This document shows, one piece after another, positions 56,036 to 64,000 of a DNA stretch of 64,000 bases. Source of the stretch: Triglochin maritima (taxonomy: Eukaryota; Streptophyta; Magnoliopsida; Alismatales; Juncaginaceae); contig OY821771.1 in assembly GCA_963682175.1 (NCBI GenBank), forward strand, positions 14,197,001 through 14,261,000, given 5' to 3'. Within the stretch, counting starts at the first letter, position 1, and the number at the start of each line of letters is the position of its first letter. A program made the translations under genes and the position numbers. Under the pieces are notes generated by a model. The model was not told the origin of the DNA. It did not search any database and was given only the letters and a program-made list of their open reading frames with translations.

Positions 56036-56600
56036 CCATATTTCTAGTAGTAAAACGAACTCGACAATATCAAAGTGAGATATAACAACATATCAATAAG
56101 CATAACTGTACTAGAAAAGTAAGATTGCACATCATAATCGAAAAAGTCAAATCCCAAACATACACAACACCTAACTAAAATCTATGCAATGTTCATTTTC
56201 AACTAAAAATTTATCAAACTCACACAACAATGTAAATCCAAAAGATTATAGCTTATCTTCCGAATGTAGTTGTTCAAAAGAGCTTCAAAGTCCAGAATTT
56301 GAATCAAATTGACTCTAAAATCAATTTTTTGTCAAAATATTATCTTAGCTCCTCCCAAATCCCAAATTAGACCACAATCAAACAATTATACCACAAACTT
56401 CAAGATACTACACATAAATATTTAATATACAAAAAAAGAATTGGAATTTTTTGGGGGAAATTCGGGTAGGGCAGGTGCCTCACCTGCCTGTACGTGTCTC
56501 CACCCCTGTTTGTTGGTATCCCCTCCACATCATTGACAATAAGGCCCACAGAGATTCCATCGGTAATAAGTCGTTTGCAATAGCCAATTTTCTAGTAGTG

Positions 56601-58421
56601 CAATAACCTAAAATCCAAACTTTAAATGAGAAATCTAAACAGTAGATCTTGTTTTATAACACTATATTAGTATGTACGTAAAAATAATTAAATATAGAGG
56701 ACATTTTATATAAGATCAAGTGATGTCAATTTTGTAATGAATCTCGTGGGTTGATTTTTTTAATTCTTGAAATATGATATCAAATGACTTCTAATGTTTT
56801 AGATTTCCGGTGTGCACACTTATATTGTGATATAAAACAAGATTTATGGTTTGAATTCTCATTTTGGAGTTTAAATTTTAAGATATTAACAAGGATAAAT
56901 CGATGTCAATATATTCTAAGGATAGTGGGTCCCTCTTCTTTTCAAATATAACAGGTGTGGAAGCACAAATATCCAAATTTACTTTTATCATTTGATCACC
57001 ATCATAACCCATCCATTAAATTTTGTCACAATTTTGAAACATTGTTACTCAATCCACCACCACCATTGTGGTCATCACCACCATCCTGTTATCGACATTG
57101 TCAAGAAGTTCATTGATGTATGTATTGAGGTGTGAATATCTAACTTAAAACTAATTGGTGATAACTAATAGCTAAATGACTCAATAACTTATAACCCAAG
57201 AGAATACTCATAAATACATTAATGTGAGACTATCCTCTAAACACTCTTTCGCACGTGTGACTAAGATTGTTCTTCATGTTCATGCATGGACAACATAACA
57301 TCAGAGGATGTTTGTAGCTGGTCGTAGAGTCTTTTTGGCTCTGATATCATATTAAAATGTGACAACTCAAAACCAATTTGACGACATTTTTCTCCAACAG
57401 TTCATCTACTATGAGTTTATGGTGACATGAACTCGTGCCAGAGGTGGTCTTGGTCTCCATAGGGCGCGAGTTCTACTTGGAGGAGGTTCGAAATGGGAGG
57501 AATCTTGAGTTCCTTGATTTTCCAGAAACGAAAGGAGCTATATCATTTTGCATCGCCCAATAACTACTTCAAGCTGAAAGGGTTGGCGATGAGGCATGAG
57601 AATGAATATTGTGGTTGTGAATAGCGAGAACATTGAGGGGGAGCACATTAGGTGGATTTGGTGATTGCTTAGGTCGATAGGTAAGTGAAAGTATAAAGTC
57701 TTCCAAAGGGTAAGTTGCAGTTTGTTCCCAAATTTTTGGTGTTGGAGCATTTGATGTCTCTATCATTGGAAAATAGACACTTAACCTTTCTTCATCTTGT
57801 TGCGTGTATCTCATATTATGGTCAATAATGACTAAATAATATGACATGTTGATGTCTTCGTTCTTGCAAACGTCTCGAACAATCATTTTGAATTAAAAAA
57901 TAATTAACTAAACTACAAAATATGCTTAATGTGCCTATTTCGTGTCAACTTGGTGTAAATATTCAATAAATTGGTGCAAATTGTGTCATTTTGAGTGAAA
58001 TTCGTATAATTTTATCTCATGAGTAATCGTAACTAAGATAATCGACCACTGGAAACTTTTTGTGTCTAAATCATGTTATTCTTTCTTGTCTGTTGTTCAT
58101 GTTTTAATGGCGTGTGGGAAATTGCCGACTTGGTGCAGAACAAAGACTGGAACAAAAACCACCCTTTCTACCAATTTTATAAACACACAAATTAACGTTT
58201 AAACTTTATTACGCCAATTGTAACCACTAACCACACACAAGTACAACGTAAACAATGGTAATCAAATAATTTTCATGAACTCCACTCGCAGGTACGGAGG
58301 TAACAAAGCCTCATCACTCAAACATACTGACGTACAAACCTATTATCTCGTATCATTAACTTAAGCACACTACGAAAGTTTCTGTAAATTCTTCAAAATA
58401 TAAACATCGTCGAAACATAAC
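56601..58421. other. Intergenic region downstream of the receptor kinase
   Basis: No gene that I can support. At 57349-57362 the minus strand reads TGATATCAGAGCC, close to the initiator tRNA-Met primer-binding sequence, a hint of an old minus-strand LTR element. A 105-aa minus-strand ORF (57569-57886) has no family I recognise. A minus-strand AATAAA at 58209-58204, about 215 bp after the kinase stop codon, could be its polyadenylation signal. Confidence 0.4.
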
Positions 58422-61400
58422 TTATCTCCCTTCTCCTGGGCCCGACACGTGCTGAGTAGGCGAAGGCAAGTTCGTAGTTGTGACTCCAGTGCTCGACTGA
58501 AATGTACTGGTGGTAGCCTGACTGCTGATATCGTCGAACTGCCAGTCTGTTAAGTAGGATGGTTTTGATGGAACATCACTAACCTCCATGTCTCCTACTA
58601 ACATAGCCACGACACGCGACATGGTCGGTCGAAGCATTGGATTAGTCTGGGTGCAGAGGAATGCGACGTTTATCATACGCATGGCTTCATCTTTGTTGAC
58701 AGAGTTCAGTGTGGGATCCAACATGTCCAAATCTCTCATCTTCTCGTGCAGAGTCCACGCCTACATTTTGCACACAAGAAAACTGATGTAGATACAATTT
58801 TCGTAGAATTAACAGTCAACAAAGCTGTAATAGAAGGGTTGAAACAAACAGCTGAAGTTCATAACAACAGAATGGAGCATCCCTTGTTAATGTCGTATGA
58901 CAAACCCCATAATTAATCAGTGAGCAAGATATCAAAATTACTCATCAACGGTTTCAGATTTTTGGAAGATTCACTCATAAGTGCAAATGGTAATAAAATT
59001 TGCAAACAATAATTTCTATTTCAAAAGTTATCTACAACAATTCATTAGTTCTACGTTGTTTGCTAATATGGTCTTTTTTCAGTCATGATCATTTCCTTGT
59101 CTAATTCAATTAAGATCGTTCAAACAAAAACAATAATCAATCTTTCATGTACATTACTCCTTACATTTACGTTTCATTTCCTTTCTAAAACTCCCAACCT
59201 CCATCATTCACGCCCGAAGTGATGGAAAACCGCACAATAAACCGTAGCAGTAATGGAGAAGCCAGTCGACGGCTTTCCACTCCTCCAGCTACTCTCGGCA
59301 ATTTCATAGAGGCCACATGGAACCCGAATGCCTTCTCCTCCCCATCTATTTATTTATTAATAGGATAGGAGTGATTACAAATAGGCTAGTATTACATGTA
59401 ACTAATCCCAGGCATGCACCCCCTTCAGTTGGGATGTGATACAGGGTGTCAATTATTCCAATGTTATGAATCTACCAGCCAAGCTAATCTCAGATTCTTG
59501 AATTTGTAATTAATGTTATTAGTAGTTGGGTGTAATAAAATCTAAAAGTTACAAAATTAGTTCATAAAACAACATTATATTAGTGGAGGATTAAGAAAAT
59601 GGAAAAGTGGTCATACCCATTCAAGAAGATAGATCTGATCTCCACTCAATTTCGTATCGGTATTTGGTCTTCCACAAAGGACCTCAAGAGCAACAACTCC
59701 AAATCCGAACACATCAACCTTTTCTGTTAGATGTCCTCTCATTGCATACTCGGGGGCAAGATAACCACTAAAACAAGAACAACATTTCAAAATTCAGATT
59801 CAACCACATCACTTAGTCGTTAATTAGGAAACCTAAAAGCATAACAGAGAAAAAAAAAACTATTTACATTGTGCCAGCAACCCTCGTGCTTATGTGCGTC
59901 ACGTCGTCATGATAGAGCTTTGCAAGACCAAAATCTGATATTTTTGGAGTGAGATCTGCATCAAGGAGGATGTTGCTGGATTTGATGTCTCTATGAACAA
60001 TACAGACTCTTGATTCTTCGTGAAGATATGCTAGACCTCTCGCTGTACCCAAGCATATATTAAACCGGGTAGGCCAATCGAAATGTAGGGGACTCTTTCC
60101 TGCAACATTATTACAAAAGCACACTGTTTACTAAAGGACTGATATTTCAAAATTCAGTACGAAATTATGGCTATGCTTCAACTATGTCCTGACTGTTTCA
60201 GTTTGTTCCTTCTGGACAATTTGTCCAAATGGAAAACGTAGATTTATCATTAATATCCGGTGCAGAATTGTGGTTATATTTCAGTAGACATACCAAAGAG
60301 TGCTCTGTCAAGACTCTTATTTTCCAAGTACTCGTAAACAAGTAGTCTATTGTCGCCCTCGAAACAGCATCCGTACAGCTTTACAAGATTACGGTGTTTA
60401 ACTGCAGATATAGTAGCAACTTCTGTGACGAACTGTCTCTTGCCTTGGAGTGATGCCACTAAAAGTTGTTTCACGGCAACAACTTTTCCATCAGTAAGTA
60501 CACCCTAAGAATAAAAAACACATCACTATTAGGAACATAAATGACATCAAAAGTACCAATCAGCTAAATTAAACTACTGTGATCTTCTGAACCATGCTTT
60601 AAATCCTATAATGATCACATGGAAATGAAAGGTCAAATCTATCTTAACGACTTTTACAATCAAATTTTAGGAGGTTAGCTATATATGATTATTGGAAGAT
60701 CTCTAATTTCATGGGAAAACGTAAGGTTCAAATAAACTTGAACATAAGATGTTGTAATAGCAGAAGAAGTGAGATTTCTGGGTTTAATTAACAATGAACA
60801 AATTAGTAATAAAAAAACTCCTTCCAGTGAAAAAGTTTGAAAGTAGAGCAAGCATTAAGTTGTTCACTATAAGTGAAACACACCTTAAAAACAGGCCCAA
60901 ATCCTCCCTCCCCGAGTTTATTTTCGGTTTTAAAGTTTCCAGTAGCAACTTTCAGATCTGAGAAACTAAAACTATGTGGTGCTCCAACCAGCCCCTGCAA
61001 TTCTGTATTCAGATAAGAGATCAGTATAATTTCATGCAACTGTTTCAGTGACATAAAATGGAAATTCGGGCACAAATTCAGTGAATCATATGTATCTATC
61101 ACAAGCAAAATTATTGGAAGGAATATTTGTTATTAAAATTGACCTGCGCACCTTTGCAATTTGATAAAAAAGTTATGATGTATCAAATTTTTGGCACGTC
61201 ACTTGACAATGAACACCAGGACGTGCATAGGTATTTTGACATAAAAGTAATTAATTACCTTTATCCTCATTTGTGTCCGAGCGTCTTCTCCTCATGCATA
61301 GGCAAGCTCCTAATATGAGCATAGAGAGAAAAGCCAAGACAGCAATAGTAACACCAACAATAATAGCAGTTTTGTTTCTTTTTGGTGCAATAGTAGGCTT

Positions 61401-63991
61401 GAAATCTGAGCATAATAACAAAGTTTATATGTCAAACTGTTAAATGAAAGCCACACAGAAATTTAAAGCGACGTGCTTATTTAATGCATACTCGGAGTGA
61501 CACTGATTGCAGACACCAGCGGTCCGTAGTAACCTTGTGTAGGAAGACAACAAGTACCCTTCCCTGACCAAAAGAAGTGGATTTCAAGTACGCTATCGTG
61601 CACAGAAGCGTTGTATTCTTTCTTGATTGCCTTGAATGGAATTCCACCAGCTTCCTTCTTGATATCAAAGTCTTTAGCCACAAGATTTCCCTAACAAATT
61701 TACGAGTCACTGAACTCTTAGTGCAAATGGATACATACAATGTACTCTAATTGGATGCATAAATGAAAAATCTATGTAAAAGGAAAATTGGTAGTGGAAT
61801 ATAATAAGAAATAAACCGATATCTGAGTTATTGTCCGGAGAATTTAGCAAACACATGGGCATGGCAATTAGTTGTGTTGTGTAATTTTCATGTCTCGCGA
61901 TCGTGTGCTATTGTCAAGAAAATTTTGTCCTTTGTATTAAGCATAATTAGAATAAAATTAGTCATGTTTGGATTGACAATATATTGATGTTTTCTTACTT
62001 ACAAAATCATTTCAAATAAAAACAATTGATTAGCAAAGAACGATGTTAATAAGACTCAACTTTGTGTAAAAAATGAATCAATTTTGTACAATGAAGTAAT
62101 CTTTGTATCAAATGGTCATAAATCATTGTAATTAAGCATATCAACCACGAGAGCTTTTTTTTCTCAAGTTGTGTAACGTTGTCATGTCAGAAATTGTAGG
62201 TATACGTATGAGTGAGGAAAATTCATATTATGTAAAATTAACCAAGAATCAACAAGTTAAAATTCAAAACACACATACCTGAATGTAAATATTGAAAACA
62301 CGCTTTCCGGAGCTCTTCATCAAACCAGCATCAGTGAAAACAGTCTCAGCAAATTGCAGCAACACACTGTAGTTCCCAGTTTGAAGTCCGAGACCATAAT
62401 ATCTTAGAGAAGATGGTGACGTTCTGGACGCCTGGAACAGCTTCGGATCTGATGTACCAGTGATATTTACAGAAGTGACTTCTGTATAATTAGGATTTTG
62501 TGATTCTACGTATGTTCCAGTGCTACTAACTGCCCATTTTTTGTCGGTTGTCACGTAATAGGATGCAGTGGTAAGCATCTCATTGTCCTTATCGTACTTG
62601 ATGCCTTCGGATGAAACAACTTCCTCACCACCACAGTTAATTGCGAACGAATAATCTGTGGCAGCACAAAGGAAACATCCAGAAGTTAGTTATTAAAGTT
62701 ATTCATGCAGCCACCCATTCAAATGCAGTCTATCCTCCTTCCTCAGCATACAGACATTTGTAATAATAGTAAAACGAAACGGACTTATGAAATACAAGGA
62801 AGTAGTCACTTTGAATCACTTACGAGGTTGTGAACCGTGAAGACATGGGACATTTTCTTGTAAGCACTCCAAGCCCCTCAAAATATCACTACAAAGACGA
62901 GAATAAAGGGGAAACAAAATTATCAACAAAATGGTTTTTCTGTTAAGCAATGGGGTTCATATCTCAAAAATTAGTTATAGTAAGAACAATCCTAAAAAAA
63001 AGCTATTATGTTTCATAAAAAGAAAGTATAGATCCGGTACGCACTTTTGCAGATCATTCCTTGCAAACTTATTGGCCACCAAGTTCCTGCAAAAAAAGAG
63101 TCTAAATTCAGAACAAAATTAATTTCTTCCAACTTTTTATATGCATGAAATCTATCATATCAAATAACATTACCTCAGAAAAAAGTTTTTGTTTCGCTAC
63201 AGTTACTTTGTGTAATTTGATATAACAACTTTGAAACATAAGTAGCATAAAATTGTAACATCTAGTGTTCCTCGCAAGGCAAAACACTTCATGCTGGGAA
63301 AATTGAAAATTTTAAAAATACTTCAACCACCCGAACTTACACCAGCTCATTGTCATTTGCCCAAGTTGGAATACTGCCAGACAATTCATTGTAAGACAAA
63401 TCACTGCATCAAGAAAAATAATAATCAGTGATATCGAAAAGTTCCAAGCGTTACCGTACATGACACAACCACAACATTCTTCAATGTAAAAGTAGTTGTG
63501 GTAGGAAGACTACCCATACATGATATGAATAATATAATACAAACACAAAATCATTGAAAACTGTGAAGTTTTGTTGATTCATAATCTCTTAAAAATTCAA
63601 AGATTTAAGACGGGGTGTAATACAACTCCTCGACGTATTAGCATACCTTTTTTATTTTTAGCGTTGTACCTGTTAGAATAGGAAGTAGATACAAACCTTT
63701 TATAGGGTGCGTATCACATGCCGAACAAGAGAGTAAACAAAAAAGTCTAGAATCATTTAGTGAAAATTTGAAGGATGTTTAAGCACCCAAATATGAATTT
63801 TCTCAGAGTTGATCAGATAAAAGTTATTTTTCTCTTTGAAAGCAATCAAATCGAGATAAAAATCCAGTAACAAGTTAATTTTGTGATTACGGATGAGAGC
63901 CTTCAACAGAAGTATGCAGAAAACATACATGTTCGCTAGATTTCCGATCTTCTCGGGTAAATTACCAGATATGCTATTATTTCCAAGATAC
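58422..63991 (-). CDS. LRR-malectin receptor-like serine/threonine kinase (LRR-VIII-2 type), 5' part outside window
   Basis: Twelve exons, all GT-AG and in frame: 63991-63929, 63403-63341, 63086-63045, 62888-62824, 62655-62279, 61690-61492, 61405-61259, 61002-60884, 60504-60294, 60099-59868, 59767-59617, 58760-58422; 668 aa visible. Order: last LRR repeats ([33 protein letters not shown]), a Cys-rich link, malectin domain ([12 protein letters not shown] ... QFAETVF ... [35 protein letters not shown]), one membrane segment (61370-61290) with a basic stop-transfer RRRR, then the kinase: [33 protein letters not shown]. An RD kinase with all catalytic residues, expected at the plasma membrane. 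Family members (such as the At1g56130/At1g56140 group) sense extracellular cues; the ligand here is unknown. Signal peptide and first LRRs lie beyond the right edge. Largest intron (59616-58761) about 0.86 kb. Confidence 0.93.
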
Positions 63992-64000
63992 CTGAACCAA

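Larger units (their letters stand above)
37333..56052 (-). mobile_element. CACTA-1 with CACCGACGGATA subterminal repeats
   Basis: Its right end reads on the minus strand TACTACTAGAAATATGGG (56052 leftward), a CACTA-type terminus with a changed first base. Arrays of ACCGACGGATA / TATCCGTCGGT lie at both ends (37356-37565 and 55428-56035). It encodes, on the minus strand, a TNP2 transposase and downstream a Transposase_24 protein, both broken. The left terminus near 37333 is not recognisable as an inverted repeat, so that boundary is approximate. Interrupted by a solo LTR (39960-41451) and by a Copia LTR carrying CACTA-2 (46131-55287). Confidence 0.7.
34806..56600 (-). mobile_element. CACTA-3, outermost CACTA (En/Spm) element of the nest
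   Basis: The right end reads on the minus strand CACTACTAGAAAATTGGC (56600 leftward) and the left end AACTACTACAAAATGGGT (34806 rightward). The first 44 bp match at about 30 positions without gaps, typical of an old CACTA terminal inverted repeat whose first C became A on the left. The 3-bp flanks are TAA (34803-34805) and CAA (56601-56603), a one-base mismatch. Its own DNA appears to be 34806-37330 and 56053-56600; the rest is nested CACTA-1. No TNP2-type transposase belongs clearly to it. Confidence 0.6.

Noticed and set aside
57569..57886. 105-aa minus-strand ORF
   Set aside because: No recognised family, splice context or coding signature; could be chance in old repeat DNA.
59221..59345. 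Possible small element or hairpin in the largest kinase intron (near-palindrome AGCCAGTCGACGGCT)
   Set aside because: Short imperfect arms and no terminal repeats or target duplication seen.

Overview
This window is nuclear DNA of a flowering plant, most likely a eudicot. The evidence is several classes of plant LTR retrotransposon, three CACTA (En/Spm) DNA transposons, and one host gene with GT-AG introns that belongs to the plant LRR-malectin receptor kinase family. I cannot name the species. No rRNA, tRNA, CRISPR or prokaryotic features were seen.

Layout. (1) 1-6232: right part of an Athila-like Ty3/gypsy element (A) with an intact gag-protease ORF but no reverse transcriptase or integrase, a conserved non-coding 3' region and its 3' LTR. 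(2) 6233-15084: nested fragments: a minus-strand LTR packed with GGTCGACC palindromes, a second Athila-like 3' end (A'), a Copia element (Cop2: 5' LTR, leader, broken gag), another LTR fragment and an unclassified stretch. (3) 15085-33346: Athila-like element B. Its 5' LTR is split by a short Copia element (TSD CTTCA) and its interior is rearranged: broken gag-pro, a LINE RT fragment, a second gag-pro piece, and a chromovirus with terminal repeats of about 480 bp (TSD TAATC). (4) 33347-34805: unassigned flank. (5) 34806-56600: a nest of CACTA elements. CACTA-3 is outermost and contains CACTA-1. CACTA-1 was hit by an Athila-like solo LTR (TSD GGCGA) and by a minus-strand Copia LTR; that LTR was then split by CACTA-2, which itself carries a piece of Athila-like 5' leader. 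(6) 56601-58421: intergenic. (7) 58422 to the right edge: 12 exons of a minus-strand LRR-malectin receptor-like kinase, running off the window at its 5' side.

The only host gene with a clear cellular role is the receptor kinase; its visible exons join in frame and the kinase motifs are intact. The transposon genes are mostly broken. Exceptions are the gag-pro ORF of element A and much of the CACTA-2 transposase, which has one nonsense codon and one homopolymer frameshift.

The observations most worth a second look are a plant snRNA-type upstream element (RTCCCACATCG) about 32 bp before the TATA box in the Athila-like LTRs, palindromes shared by LTR and leader, a conserved 3' hairpin in four element copies, and an insertion order that can be read from target-site duplications and one empty-site paralogue. 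All alignments were made by eye.
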